Of a stretch of DNA of 64,000 bases, positions 1-11,683 are shown in pieces (the stretch's first letter is position 1; each line of letters begins with the position of its first letter). Made by a program: the position numbers and the translations under genes. The notes below the pieces were generated by a model. It saw nothing but the letters and a program-made list of their open reading frames with translations. It was not told the origin of the DNA and made no database searches. The DNA is from Siphonodentalium dalli (taxonomy: Eukaryota > Mollusca > Scaphopoda > Gadilida > Siphonodentaliidae), in the NCBI GenBank assembly GCA_032622095.1, contig CP136063.1, positions 78,715,980 to 78,779,979 of the forward strand, in the 5' to 3' direction.

Positions 1-307
1 TACAGTTCTGAATGTAGGCAAGTTCCCATTGCCCATGATTAGTAAACATCAGAGGGACAAGGTTCAAATGGATTTTTAGAAGGTCTTTTTATTTCTGTGA
101 TCCAGACAATATTGCCATATATCCAACTTTGAAAAATGAACGTGAAACAAACAGTTTTAATAGTTCCCTATGACACTCGATAAACGCGTGGAATACTTAT
201 ATACGGAGCTGAACTGAATTCGAGAAGAACTCTTGCTTTTAACTATCAGCACAATGAAAAAACGAAATCTTCAAATGTGAAACTCTTTTTTCAGCAGATT
301 TAATCTC
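1..307. other. Unassigned AT-rich sequence
   Basis: I see no coding region, repeat end or RNA gene here. It is ordinary AT-rich sequence running up to the TTAA that opens the first family A element. Confidence 0.5.
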
Positions 308-809
308 TTAAAGGCACGTGCGGCCTTAATTGTCGAAAATATTCATATTTGTTCCAAACACCGTAAACAGAAAAACATTAAAACGCACACAGTTCCGTTC
401 ATATATACCATGACAATCGCGTAAACAGCATGTTATCATAAAGACCTACTATATTTTACCTAAGCAAGAGGCTGATTGTGTTACAGAAGACAGCACAATG
501 CTACTGGCTAATCACACACAAATGGCATAAACGCTCTTTATTAGTTCCATATCAGGAATTCACCAACAAAGAACGCTCTTTATGTTTACCATCATAATAT
601 AAACAAACACCAGAAAAGTTACTTTTTATGCTTTTGTTTACATAACATTGGTCAAACAGATGACAATAACATACTGTTTATGCGATATTTCTTATTTGTA
701 TACGGACAAAGTCTGTCTACATTTTGATGTTCTTTCAGTTTGTGGCGGTTTTTGACGGGTGTAAATATTTTCACAGGATACCCACCGCCAAGGCCAACCG
801 TACCTTTAA
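308..809 (+). mobile_element. Family A MITE-like element, copy 1 (complete)
   Basis: This is a 502-bp non-coding element bounded by TTAA at both ends. The left end reads TTAAAGGCACGTG and the right end, reverse-complemented, reads TTAAAGGTACGG, so the termini are imperfect inverted repeats. Related copies lie at 14918-16989 (interrupted), 18690-19191 (reverse), 24113-24617, 25106-25514 (reverse, diverged and shorter) and 44256-47220 (interrupted). The interior is itself loosely palindromic: TAAACAG-CATGTTAT blocks on the left recur inverted on the right. TTAA at both edges is what a piggyBac-type transposase leaves, but no transposase is encoded, so the superfamily is an inference. Confidence 0.85.
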
Positions 810-1598
810 TATGTAGCATGGGCGTACGGAATACATATATTTTTCAGTTTGTGTATGTTTAACAGCATATATGCCGACATTGACAAATGAATATGTAGCA
901 TGTCGATAGTTATTTTTACATATATGTTGTCTTTATTACACATTACATGGGCGCATTGGGTCAATATATGATAGGTATTCAACATTGTTTTATGGATTAT
1001 ATAATCTGGAATTATGCTACAGCACAATGTCGACCTAATGAATGAGGGGATAATTGTTTGTAGTTTGTGATTTGACGCTGTTGACTTAGCCTGCATTTTG
1101 GTCCATTTACATTTCGTATATTGATCCACATGTGTCATCAATATAAATTATGGTGTTGGATTTAGCCATATTTCACTTTAACGCGATTAAACATGCAGGT
1201 CCGACTATATATGTACGTACTATAATCCATTGTACTGATGGGAAGCGAACCAGTTTTCATCTCGCTCTTTCAGACCGACCTGTTTTTGTTGGCATATTCA
1301 ATAACGTATATTCGTGAATTATTCACTCTCGCATGACCGGGAGATCACACGGGAATGCAGATAACTTATTTTGGTTAGTGAGTTACATTACTCCACTCAA
1401 TGGACATTTTCACAACTCTCAATTAAATAATTGTTCGCATATATCATCTACCAATCAGACACAGTCGGTCGTTTGATGTAATGAATATTCTGATGCCATC
1501 TTTGTTCACCCTAATTCTGATATATGTGCATACTTTCAGTGATTAATTGGCTATTTTCAAACAATGTTTGGTCAAATCATAAGATAATAAACTTGCGA
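810..1598. other. Unassigned sequence
   Basis: AT-rich DNA without a recognisable gene. The short open frames here have no family resemblance I can see. Confidence 0.4.
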
Positions 1599-1915
1599 TT
1601 CAGCCTGTTTTCCTCAAAAACCGCACATTATCTTCTTATAATAGAACTTGTTTTAATCACTTATAAATGAGAACATTTTAGTCACATTATCGACCAACAA
1701 TGATGCGATTCTAAGCGGATTATGCGCAGAAAATTACACAAATAAGCCAACTAAAGACTGTTCAGGTGTATGCCCTTTAACATGTTTTCACTGTGGTCCG
1801 CACCAAAAACGAAATAACGGTGATGAGTCCATTATCTGCTTATTTCAGAATCAAATAATCACATTATATACCTATCTCACATTATAGGTCGATTATGTGC
1901 GTATTTACGCGGGGG
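1599..1915 (+). repeat. Family B interspersed repeat, copy 1
   Basis: About 315 bp, related to sequences at 27374-27722 and 30613-30960. Shared landmarks in order are TTCAGCCTGTT near the start, a CACATTAT-rich centre, TTTCAGGTGTA(C/T)GC, and TCGATTATGTGCGTATTT at the end. It has no open reading frame. A partial inverted piece also occurs near 26945-27020. The termini do not show an obvious inverted repeat, so I cannot assign it to a transposon class. Confidence 0.7.
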
Positions 1916-2620
1916 ACATGTTCAATTTTGTTATTTTTTCACACCACAAGATGAGAATAGGGTATGTTCTTGAGTGTGAAAACAAAAATAACCATACCGC
2001 ACCCTGTAAAATGAATTAGTGTGCTTGAGCAGATAAATGTCTCCTAGAACACGATATGTTCAACCATTATGCTATGGCTGGCTGTGGAATCCTCCAGTAT
2101 AGGGTCATGTTATGTGCTAATGATGTATTAGAGGTTCTGTGTGCTTTTTATATCGTTTCTGGTATCTAAAATACAAAATATTGAGGACATAGTTCCAAGA
2201 CTCTGCATCATAAATTATATCCCGTTTTCGCACTTTAATTATTATAGTAAAATTACCTGTTTTAGAAGGACAGACAGCTGTACACGTAGCTATGTGTAAG
2301 GTGTCGGAAACGTTCAGGAAGCCAGTTCGCAAGGACAATACAGGTTGGCATAACACGCAACCAGGAGATCGACCAATCACAAAGTTTGCCGTCGCCACCG
2401 GCCAATAGAAACTGGCGGATCGGGCTATCAGATTCAAGTCGCAATTAATTTGTTTTGGGGATTTATAATTGGGATGTCGTGTTTCGCGAGTTTTTTTTAT
2501 GCATTCTAATCAATACATTCATAGAAGAGTGAATAATTAATGGCGCTAAATTGAGTTGACTCATTTTGTTGTGATTGCTATGCTACTGGCTGATATACAC
2601 CCTGAGTACATCGCCAACAC
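1916..2620. other. Unassigned sequence
   Basis: AT-rich sequence; the open frames around 2117-2444 are short and show no family features. Confidence 0.4.
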
Positions 2621-2627
2621 TATAGCC

Positions 2628-2706
2628 TACGGTGGCTCAGTCGGTTATTGGTACAACTCCAAGTAATCTCGCCCTCCAGCGCTGGCGTTGAGTGTTCAAA
2701 TCCACA
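2628..2706 (+). repeat. tRNA-related sequence with A and B boxes (SINE-like head)
   Basis: GGTGGCTCAGTCGG near 2630 matches an internal RNA polymerase III A box, and GTTCAAATCC near 2695 matches a B box. The region between them does not fold into an ordinary tRNA cloverleaf with paired acceptor ends, which suggests the head of a tRNA-derived SINE rather than a working tRNA gene. I cannot define the SINE tail. Confidence 0.5.
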
Positions 2707-3226
2707 TATTATCATGTCGGAATTTGTAACTCGAAATCGTTATTTGGTTACTCGCCGATGGCCGGCTGTTTTTCGTTGACGAGTTTATCAGCCATTGAAA
2801 TCACGGTTAGATTAGCTGTGCGTGCGTATTTCCTCCACCACTAAGTCGATAAATACACTTACGCGAGAACTTACATATGCACTTTATAACAACTTTCCAC
2901 TTCCTGAAACGAGTGTATTCTGTACCTTTTTGTTTTACAATTATGTAGAAATATTTATGGCTGATGACAACATATGTACGTGTTTCGATGTGAGAAGCGG
3001 AAAATTGCGGAGATGATTTAGTAGTTAACATTGCATAGTTAGAATATATTTTTTCTCGAACGGACAGATCAAACAAATAAATACCAATACCCAGGATGTA
3101 TATATCCAGCTCCAGATTCCGACCCATAGAAGTTTCTTGAAAAAAATGGAGATAACACTGAATCGTATCCATAAATAGAAGGATTGCATTCTGATGGGAA
3201 ACTTCAATACAAATATAAATAATGAA

Positions 3227-3300
3227 GTCCCCCAGAGGGTGAATTTAGTTATGCTATTCCGCATAGCGGGCTACCATCACTAAATTCACCCTCTGGGGAC
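3227..3300. repeat. Hairpin palindrome
   Basis: About 21-bp arms, CCCAGAGGGTGAATTTAG on the left and its complement at 3280-3300, separated by about 31 bp. Pairing is perfect except for one extra C in the left arm. Confidence 0.85.
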
Positions 3301-3385
3301 CTCATCGAGAAAGACTAAACAACTTAATGAATCTAATGTAATCTTTTATATTACTTCCTTCAATAACAAAGCCCACCCGCATTTC

Positions 3386-3456
3386 GTGATGACAAAACAT
3401 TTGAATTTCCATTCGTGGTTAAAGTTACTCGTGAAAATTCAATGTTTTGTCATCAC
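3386..3456. repeat. Hairpin palindrome
   Basis: Arms of about 23 bp containing GATGACAAAACATT and its inverted complement AATGTTTTGTCATC around a short spacer. It lies just left of the decayed LINE that starts near 3480. Confidence 0.8.
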
Positions 3457-3479
3457 TCATGATATATAACCCATATCCA

Positions 3480-4692
3480 CTGAAAAAGTGTGGATATCCT
3501 CTATATATCAACGAAATATAATAACTTCATAAACGAAATATCCTCCCATGACTGGATTAATGTACTGACTAATACTGATTCCAATAAATCTTTTGATATC
3601 AATATGAGCACGTACAACAAATATGTAGAAGAAAAAAAAAGAGAACGTAAATTTATACTAAACAGCCACCATGGCTCACAACAGGACTATTAAATTCTAT
3701 CCGGTGGAAGAATAAATTAGACAAGTCATTCTTGAAGAAAAGAACAAATTATAATCATAACATATACACAAGCTATAAATAAGCTGAATTCTCTTTTGCG
3801 AACTGCGAAACAACTATTATTACAATAAATTCCGTCAATATGAAGGTATTCAAGATAATACCAATGCGACATGGAAACTACTGCGAAATATTTTGAACAA
3901 AAAGCAAGTGAGAAATAGCATGGATGCATTCTTATGTGAAACAAGTATATCACTGAGAAAAAAGAAATTGCCATAAAATTCAACGAATGTTTTACCTACC
4001 AACATTGAACCAAACATAGCTTCAAAAATACACTCTGACAATAAAACGACAGATTATCTTCTGCGCCCTCAATTATCCTCATTTCTGATTCAACGCACAT
4101 GTGAGTTGGAAGTAATGAAAATATTTAATAGTTTAAATGCAAAAAAAAAGCGACAGGTCATGAGGAGCTAAAATTTTAACATCCTCAAACAATGTAGTGA
4201 ATATTTCATACCCCCAACTCATGTTTGTAACTTATCCCCAGACCGCATGAAATAGCCAAAGTAACTCCGATCCAACGGTGCTGCGCAATTACCTGACCAG
4301 TATCCGTCCTACCAATCTTCTCAAAGGTCCTAGAACTATTGTGCAATCAACTTAGTAAATAGTTAGAAAAAGAGACTATTCTATATGATAGTCAGTATGG
4401 ATTTAGAAACAAAAATTCCACCATTATAGCCCCGATCTCCTAGATGAACTGAACAGACAACACACCTTATGTGCATTCCTTGATATCTTCAAGGCCTTTG
4501 GCACAATAATCCAGGACACAAATGAGAATATTATCGATGCAGAGTGATTGCACTGAACTAGTTTCAAACTTATTTATCAAACAGGAGACAATGTGTTCAG
4601 TATGAGGATAACATAGCAGACCAAACTAACATTGCATGTGGTGTCCCTCAAGGCTATATACTAGGATCGCTCCTTTCCCTCATCTGCATGAA
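3480..4692 (+). pseudogene. Decayed non-LTR retrotransposon, endonuclease/RT part
   Basis: Reading across several frames recovers reverse-transcriptase landmarks in the right order: PVSVLPIFSKVLE (from the usual RPISLLP block), YDSQYGFRNKNST, and CGVPQG near 4640. Many stops and frameshifts make it non-functional. The text stops right after LICMN, where a YVND-type stretch should lead into the FADD catalytic motif. A FADDTN-containing continuation appears at about 7980, so this is probably the 5' part of one LINE split by later DNA. The RT style is CR1/Jockey-like, but the clade is not resolvable by eye. Confidence 0.75.
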
Positions 4693-5420
4693 TAAGAGTG
4701 TTTAGTCATATTATTGTTGTTTATTGAATTATATTCCATTGAAAAATGTGTACATGTCCGATCATTTTAGTACCAAACGTTTGACAAAAGGACAAGTATT
4801 ACTTGGTGTGTGATCAAAATTATGTCAAAAAATTGCCGCATTTTGGTGAAAATCATGCCATTCGGCAACGGACATTTGTGTGGGCTTCAAGGTGGTTTGA
4901 CATGAATAATGGTACCACTTTTTGGAGGCTATTTCCCTTTATAATTCAGTTTGTTAATTGTAATTTGAATATTTTTGAAGGTAGAGCAATGAAACTTAAC
5001 ACAGTTGATGTTAATTGTATATGCTTGATAGTAAGTACGAAAATTTGAACATCTAATCAGTTATGCATACTAATTAGCATATAATGATGCTCTTTATTAT
5101 GCAAATTAGTCATTTCATTGGTTTATACCGCAGATGGAGCATAGTTAAAACTGTTAATATCACAATATAGGCATGATCATTTTGTTTAAATTGTGGAATT
5201 TTCACCCGAATGATGACACATTTCTACCATAATATTTTAGTTAACTGTTATTGAATATTAATTAGCAACTGAATAAATTAGTAGCTATTTAGCATAATAT
5301 TTAATCTGTTTGTCGAATATTCTGAAGTTTTTGAAGGAAATAACCCAGTAACCCGGCGTCATGTGGGGTATCAAATTGAAGGTATATGAAGACAGAATTC
5401 AGAAAGGACATGTAAACTAC
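4693..5420. other. Unassigned AT-rich DNA, probably insert within the LINE
   Basis: No gene recognised. An open frame at 4803-5048 is 81 codons with no family feature. The segment sits between the two halves of the decayed LINE. Confidence 0.35.
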
Positions 5421-5960
5421 CAGAGAATAATGTTACGAATGTTATCAATGATACAAAAGCCTCCAGAGCCATTATACATGTAACCACAAGACCCCATTAA
5501 CAAGAGCTGTGCTGTCGCATGGATCATACACAAGAGAACATCCATAGTATCTACCCCAAATCTCATTTAGATCATCATAACCAGTCGTGGAGATATCTGC
5601 TTCGATGGAAAAAAAACAAGATTACCATATAAACAAAGATGAATGACTCCAGAAGTAAAACCCCAAAATAAAACTATTGGACACTCCATTGAATGCCCTC
5701 ATAGTACAGAACATCATTACCAAATTTCACTCAGACCCGTCAACATGTGGTGGGGATATCTGCTTTATTGGATAAAAAAAACATTTCCAGATAAACAGAT
5801 GAATAACCCTAGAACGGAAACACAAATAAAACGATTGAAAACTACATTGAATGTCTTCATAGTAGTGCACATCCAAAACAAACTTCATTCAGATATGATA
5901 ACCTGTGGTGGAGACATTTCCAAATAAACAAAGATGAATAACTCTAGAATGGGGAAAACC
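5420..5960 (+). repeat. Diverged tandem repeat, unit about 160 bp, roughly three units
   Basis: The phrase GTGGnGATATCTGCTT recurs near 5585 and 5750, with a diverged form near 5905, and each is followed by ATAAACA(A/G)AGATGAATnACTC. Spacing is about 160 bp. The open frame at 5643-5927 is a by-product of the repeat and is not a gene. Confidence 0.7.
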
Positions 5961-7977
5961 AGAATTGGTGGTATCATTCTCGATTTACCCGCTTTGTACC
6001 TGTTTCTTAAAATTAAATCATAATTTAAATTTGTAATTAATTTCTATTAGGCCCTATCTATTATGTATATAATACATGGGATGTGGCTACATGGTCTCCA
6101 TCAAGGGAAGGGAATGTCCAAATTGGACCCACCCCAACTACTAAATTGAGTTGAAAATTTCCAACATTTATCTCAAGCTGTACAATTGTTAGAATTGCCT
6201 AAACTAACACCCCTAATGAGCTGGAAATTTCCAACTTATGGCCATTTACTCAAACAACGAAAACCTTGATTTTTGTGTGAAAAACAAATACCGGTAGTTG
6301 ATACATGGTGGTTTGTAAAAATGCATACTGTATCTGAACAATTTCAACATATAATTTGTCTGAAATGTCCAAGTGATCTCCAGTCAGACAACTTGATATA
6401 TTTCCAACATTCAACAATTTTGCAAACATTGGGACCCCACCCAGGAAATAGCCAGGGCTGTTTTGATCGATACCCAAACTCAAGAAGCCCAAATTTCCAC
6501 AATTTCATAGTGGACAGTATTGAATAAATTTCTACTTTTAAATGCAATTCAACAATACAGTATGTAAATATCTAATCTGAATAGAGCCTATATCTGCATG
6601 TTCATATTCAATTGAAATAAAACAAATAGTATGTCATATAGGCCTCTTTGTAACATAACTGTGTAATATTTATTACGTTAAATGGGGAAATTAACCTCTG
6701 CTGGAAAACACGTGTCCGGGAATCATCTTTGGATTTCCCCACCACCCCCTCTACCCACATGCCTGTATATGTACATGGTACCTTCTTGTGTTAAACCAAC
6801 CAACCTACCCCAATATGTCGTAATCTGATGTCCAACTGCAAGTTAAATCTAAAGACTATTCTGGTGGATAGGGTTATTGCTCTTCCCAATTGTTGTGCAA
6901 AAAATGTCTGCCGATCACTTTCGTTATTCGTTAAAGAACACTTTCGAGATTAGCTTACTTATATAAATTTCATAATTTTATGATATAAATTGTTATTAAA
7001 TGCGATTTAAGAATTAGCATCGATTTATAGACTCAAAATGTGCGTCCCTATGTCGAAAACGGGTGATTTTTTATTTGAACAGATAACGGCGAGATTAATT
7101 AACGTAAGAGCCCATTGAACAGCGCGAAAAGGAGACTTCTGTAGAAGCTTTGCACTTTGGCTGTTCCTTCATATAACCCGGTCAATGTTTATTTTTAGTG
7201 CTGTTTGTCCTAACAATCTGTCGAGGCGGTCTACTTTCAAAACAAAATAACTGAGGCATTCTTTTATATTTCGACGTTTGAATTTCCAATTCGATACTTG
7301 AATAATGTTAAATAACCGCGCTATTAGGAAATAAAATTACCATGAAAATTACGTCTTAATTAATTTTGACAAATAACGACGTCGCGAGCATTGTATTTCG
7401 TGTCTTCAGCTATCGTGTTTGGGGAAAGTGCCACGAAAATGCGAGAATGTGTGCATAGAAACGGCTGGCCGATTCGCTTACCGTTTACAGAAAGAAATAA
7501 GATGAATACCTTTTGATAGGAAAGCCACTCAATATTCATATTCCGGGTGCCGTATTTTATTCAAGTTAGTTTGTAGTGTTTTTCAACTTGTTTTCGAACT
7601 TTTATTGATCATTTGAACTGTGGGATGGGACTCTAAAAACGGCACTCATAAAATTAATCTTTGGGATTTCCCCAAAATATGTTTCTATATTAGGAAGGTC
7701 AATCGCAGCGGAAATCGACCGGAATTCATGCCAAATTCAACACGCATGCGATGTTTTCACGAAAAAAAAACGGTCCACAAAACCGCTAAATTAGCACGTT
7801 TTCTCTTGAGCGGAGTAATGAACGTCGTTAAAATAATGGATACGTGTGTTTATTATTGGAGAAAAATAGTTCAATAGACAGTTTTTATTTTGAAGATTCA
7901 GAACATTTTCGTTATTTTTCCGGTATTCGCTGATTACGTGACGTATGACGTTATGTTGTCTGAACTCTCTACGATAT
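5961..7977. other. Unassigned AT-rich DNA
   Basis: I find no gene, terminal repeat or RNA gene. Open frames are all under 90 codons, overlap one another on opposite strands, and show no motifs. Confidence 0.4.
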
Positions 7978-8660
7978 GTATGTAAAGACCTCAAAATGAT
8001 CCTGTTCGCAGATGATACAAATGCTTTTTATTTTGACAAACATTTTGATAAATTATTCTATAAAGTAAATATGGAATTGGATAAGATGCACTGCTGATTT
8101 TCTGCCAACAAATTATTCTCAATATTGAGAAAACAAATTATATGCTATTCTAAAACTCAGAGATAATTAATGGAAAACTACCTGAGTTGAAAATAGGTGA
8201 TAAGAAGATCCAGATAGTTGACTTAACAACATTCTGAGGGATTAATCTCCAGAAGACTCTCACATGCGATAAACTTATTGAAATATTATGTTCTAAACTA
8301 ACTAGAAATTTAGGAGCAATGATGAGGGTCAGTGACTTTATTCCAAAATAATGAAACAATGAAAACACTCTGTGTCTACTCTTATACTACCCCATCTGAC
8401 TTATTGTAATGCGATTTGGAGTGCATCATCAAAGAAAAACATTGAACAGATAGCAAAGTTACAAAAGGAAGCCATAAAACTATTATTCACAAAGAGAGAT
8501 ATATACTTTATCTGTAAGAAAGTGAAAGTTGATGAAAATAATTCATGACTTTTATATAAAAAAAACTACCAAAATCACTGGATTATAAGTTCACTAATAT
8601 TATTGATGTTCACATACATGAAACTCGTGCTACGGCCAAATGTAACCTTTACGTAAATTA
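7978..8660 (+). pseudogene. Decayed LINE reverse transcriptase, 3' part
   Basis: The sequence reads VCKDLKMILFADDTNAF near 7980-8030, the FADD catalytic motif of non-LTR reverse transcriptases. Later, in other frames, come a thumb-like LTYCNAIWS and LQKEAIKLLF, typical of the LINE RT C-terminus. It picks up where the 3480-4692 fragment stops, in the same orientation, so the two are probably one element. Multiple stops and frame changes show that it is dead. Confidence 0.75.
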
Positions 8661-8679
8661 TAATATAACCACACAGGCA

Positions 8680-9450
8680 AAAAATATAATCTCAGCGATA
8701 ACATTATTAATTGAAGTATTAGCCAGGTTTGGAATTTGCCAAAACCTACATTCTGATCAAGGTCGAAATTATGAGAGACACATATTCAGTGAGCTCTGCA
8801 CTTTGTTGAATATCAAGAAAACTAGGACGACCTCGAAAAACCCTAACTGTAATGGTTAGTTTGAAATCATGAACAAAACGCTCTTAAGAATGATAAAAGC
8901 ATTTCTTAAAGGTGGACAGACCGATTGGGATCTGCATTTGGGTTGTTTAGCGGCAGCATATCGACCCACTCCTAATGAAAATACCGGTCTCACACCAAAC
9001 TTATTGATGTTCGGTCATGAAGTAAAATTACCATCAGAAGTAATGTTCCAAATTGGTTCTAAAAGTATGCAACCACATTTTGAAACGTATGGGGAGTATG
9101 TTGAACTTCTTAAGTCCAAATTGACTAAAGCACACGAAGTATCTCGTCAGCACTTATCCAAGGCAAAAGGAAACTTATGATCTCAATGCTAGGTTTATTA
9201 AATTCCAAGTGGGTGATTTTGTTTGGTATTGGAATCTAAACCGGCAGGTAGAATATCTCCAAAACTCCAACCTACATGTATGTATCAGGGTCCATTTGTA
9301 GTGATTAAACAAATTTCTGACTTGAACTATATTTTACAACTTGATTCTAAGGGAAAAACAAAAGTTGTCAATGTCAATAAATTAAAGCTCTATCAAGGGC
9401 GAAATGTACCAAAATGGATTAAATTAGCACTTAAAAAGGCCACCCCATAG
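8680..9450 (+). pseudogene. Gypsy-like LTR retrotransposon, integrase C-terminal half
   Basis: The first part reads (in broken frame) SDQGRNYERHIFSELC and then FEIMNKTLLRMI, matching the integrase core SDQGxxF...E(R)xNxTL pattern. An in-frame stop replaces the usual residue before FE. The open frames at 8869-9180 and 9223-9450 give AAYRPTPNENTGLTPNLLMFG and then a C-terminal GPFVVIKQISDLNYILQL, the integrase chromodomain-proximal (GPF/Y) module that binds DNA. A frameshift near 9180 separates them. It is the 3' end of a pol gene; gag, protease and RT are absent upstream. Confidence 0.85.
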
Positions 9451-9468
9451 AGAAAGGAAGGGAAACAT

Positions 9469-9643
9469 TTGTATTGTTTGCTTTCAGATAAATCATGCCA
9501 TCTCATTCAAACAGGTTATTTATACCAGTGTTGTAGGTGCCCGTACAAAGGTGAGCGACGTAATGTGGTTTCTCACATCGTATCGAAGCACTTTGGGGCA
9601 GAGTTGCCGCCCGTGCAGCTTCGCCAACAAGCACCAGACAGAC
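9469..9643 (+). pseudogene. 5' part of an ORF downstream of Gypsy pol, with a C2H2-like finger
   Basis: An open frame begins just after the integrase stop and encodes YQCCRCPYKGERRN followed by SHIVSKH, a pattern compatible with a C2H2-type zinc finger (C-x2-C, H-x4-H). It is cut by the MULE-like element at 9644. The remainder probably lies from 11006 onward, though the two parts join out of frame by one base. Position right after pol suggests an extra ORF of the same retroelement, but I do not recognise its function. The first ATG-like codon near 9469 is not a convincing start. Confidence 0.5.
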
Positions 9644-10996
9644 TAGTCCAAGTCTTCTCGTACTAAAGCCGGCTAAGATATTGGGATGGAGGTGCCGGTC
9701 TTTAGTCCGAGTTCGTCCCGTATAGTCTCGCATGACACGACTTACGCCCACGATCTGTGGCGGGAATCTGTGTTGTATTTTACTCGATTTACCTAATAAA
9801 TCAATACATGATGCTATATACATCGGAAAGAGAGACATCTTATGGTCATAATGGTGTATAATAATCTAACTTTCATGTTACATTACGCATATAATATTCC
9901 GGTTGATTGTCACCAACATCGCTGTTTTTATATTTTGTTTACTTAACTGAAAGCCGAAGTCAGGTTCCGAAGAATTCCGGCATTGTCCGCTGGGTATTCT
10001 AGTTTCCGTTTCTATATATAGCGCGGGGTTTTCCGAACAAAATGGCGAAAACCGATCGCCCCAAAGTCCAGTTTCCTATGTGCTTTGAGAACAATTCCCG
10101 CACTAAAAACTTAATGACATAATGGAGGATCAGAACGGTAGTTTTGTTGACAATTTTCGCAAGCAACTTGTCAAAATTGGAGCAAATTAGAACTCTTATG
10201 TCTGACTTGCCATGCGTGTGATGTGCATTTTGATTTGTGTTGATAAAATAACCGGAGAACCGAATCACACAGTTTCGAAATATAGTTCTTCCGTTTCAGT
10301 GGGACTTTTCAAACTTAAGGTTCAAAATGTATACAAATTTTGTTTGATTTTTTGTGTGCATAACAAGAGCAATATATTGCCCTGTTCGCTTAGTATATAT
10401 CTTAATTTCGCGGAAGTCCACCAAATGTGGGTGAAATGTAGCACCATATAAGGCATATTATTTATTCTAATGCTCGTTGTGTTTACACTGTTTTAAACTT
10501 TGATAGGGTTATAATTCCCGTAATTTATTTAATGTATTACATTTATATCTCCAATGTTTAATTAATCTATTTATTTTTTATTTATTGACACACATAATTA
10601 CGATTACAATGGAGAATTCATCGTAATTTGCGTTGTTAGTCCAAAATCTACGGAATATTTTCAACGGAAAATGCCGAACACAGTTCGCGAGGTCAACTGA
10701 GTTCGCATACTTTAAAAAAATTGTAAACATTGCGATAAATGTCTCTTTTCGCATTAAATTACCGCTTTCAATTCACAACTGATGTGGGTTTCAGATCAAA
10801 TAGCATGTCTTCTGTTGAAAACATCCGTTTATTGTCCCAATTGTGATATTTTATTTCATATAATTGTGGTTTTATTTGAGCGGGTCAATAACGCTTAAGT
10901 CGTGTCATAAGAGACTATACGGGACGAACTCGGACTAAAGACCGGCACCTCCATCCCAATATCTTAGCCGGCTTTAGTACGAGAAGACTTGGACTA
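9644..10996. mobile_element. MULE-like non-autonomous element with about 100-bp TIRs
   Basis: The left end (9644-9748) begins TAGTCCAAGTCTTCTCGTAC and is repeated inverted, almost exactly, at 10893-10996. The element is directly flanked by the 9-bp repeat CAGACAGAC at 9635-9643 and 10997-11005. Long (about 100 bp) terminal inverted repeats plus a 9-bp target duplication are the signature of Mutator-like elements. The 1.1-kb interior has no recognisable transposase; the largest frames are below 90 codons. The intact target duplication and near-identical TIRs suggest fairly recent insertion. Confidence 0.85.
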
Positions 10997-11005
10997 CAGA
11001 CAGAC

Positions 11006-11683
11006 ATGAAGTCACACCGGTCATCACGTGGGCACACAGACAAATTGGCCCGCATGCTTATTTTTAATCCGGCAGTCAGGGATGAGGATTATATAATAAA
11101 CCCCAATTTCACTGTACCAGTAGAGGGCCGAGATTTATACCGTGAACCCAAAATCATAAGCGAAAAAGAATGGGCCGAACGAGCTAGAAAATCTCCACGG
11201 GCCAAATCTGTCGTTATAAAGCCAACTTCGCCAGTACGCAGTGCTATCTATTCAGCCATGGGCATACCGCCATCAGCGGCAGCTAGTACACCGCCGAAAA
11301 CAGAGAACATACTTAATACCAGCACACCGCCGTCAGCCACCATATCGGATGTCATCGAGATGGATGTAGATGACCCGTGGTCAATGTTTTTAAACGATTC
11401 AGTAACATTTAGCGTCCATGATTTAAATGAGGTGACCAGTAAATTAGAATCCATGTCGGTGTCGAACAAAGAAAGTCAACCTGTTCAGGTGACCGGCAGA
11501 GTGGTACAAACATGTGTAAGTGGCAAGAATGTTTCAACTCAAACGTCGCATTCAATTAGTTGCACTGAGTGTGCGGTATTACGAAAGGAGTTGGCGAAGA
11601 AACGGAGTAGAGTGTACAGCTCTGATGATGATGATAATATCCATCCACCTGGAAGTCGTAAGCGTAAGGTGTTTGGGGGATGA
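11006..11683 (+). CDS. Hypothetical 225-codon ORF downstream of Gypsy-like pol
   Basis: A long open frame starting at an ATG that directly follows the MULE target duplication. The protein starts with a basic segment, has an acidic stretch EMDVDDPWSMF near the middle, a CTEC motif near residue 187, and a strongly acidic-then-basic tail (SDDDD, then RKRKV, a possible nuclear signal). I do not recognise the family. It probably continues the finger-containing ORF at 9469-9643, which was split by the MULE-like element, so the ATG may be internal to a longer original frame. It may be a retroelement accessory ORF. Confidence 0.5.
   Translation: MKSHRSSRGHTDKLARMLIFNPAVRDEDYIINPNFTVPVEGRDLYREPKIISEKEWAERARKSPRAKSVVIKPTSPVRSAIYSAMGIPPSAAASTPPKTENILNTSTPPSATISDVIEMDVDDPWSMFLNDSVTFSVHDLNEVTSKLESMSVSNKESQPVQVTGRVVQTCVSGKNVSTQTSHSISCTECAVLRKELAKKRSRVYSSDDDDNIHPPGSRKRKVFGG

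Noticed and set aside
806-1141. 111-codon minus-strand open frame
   Set aside because: AT-rich composition, low-complexity residues (His, Ile, Met, Tyr) and no motif; probably chance.
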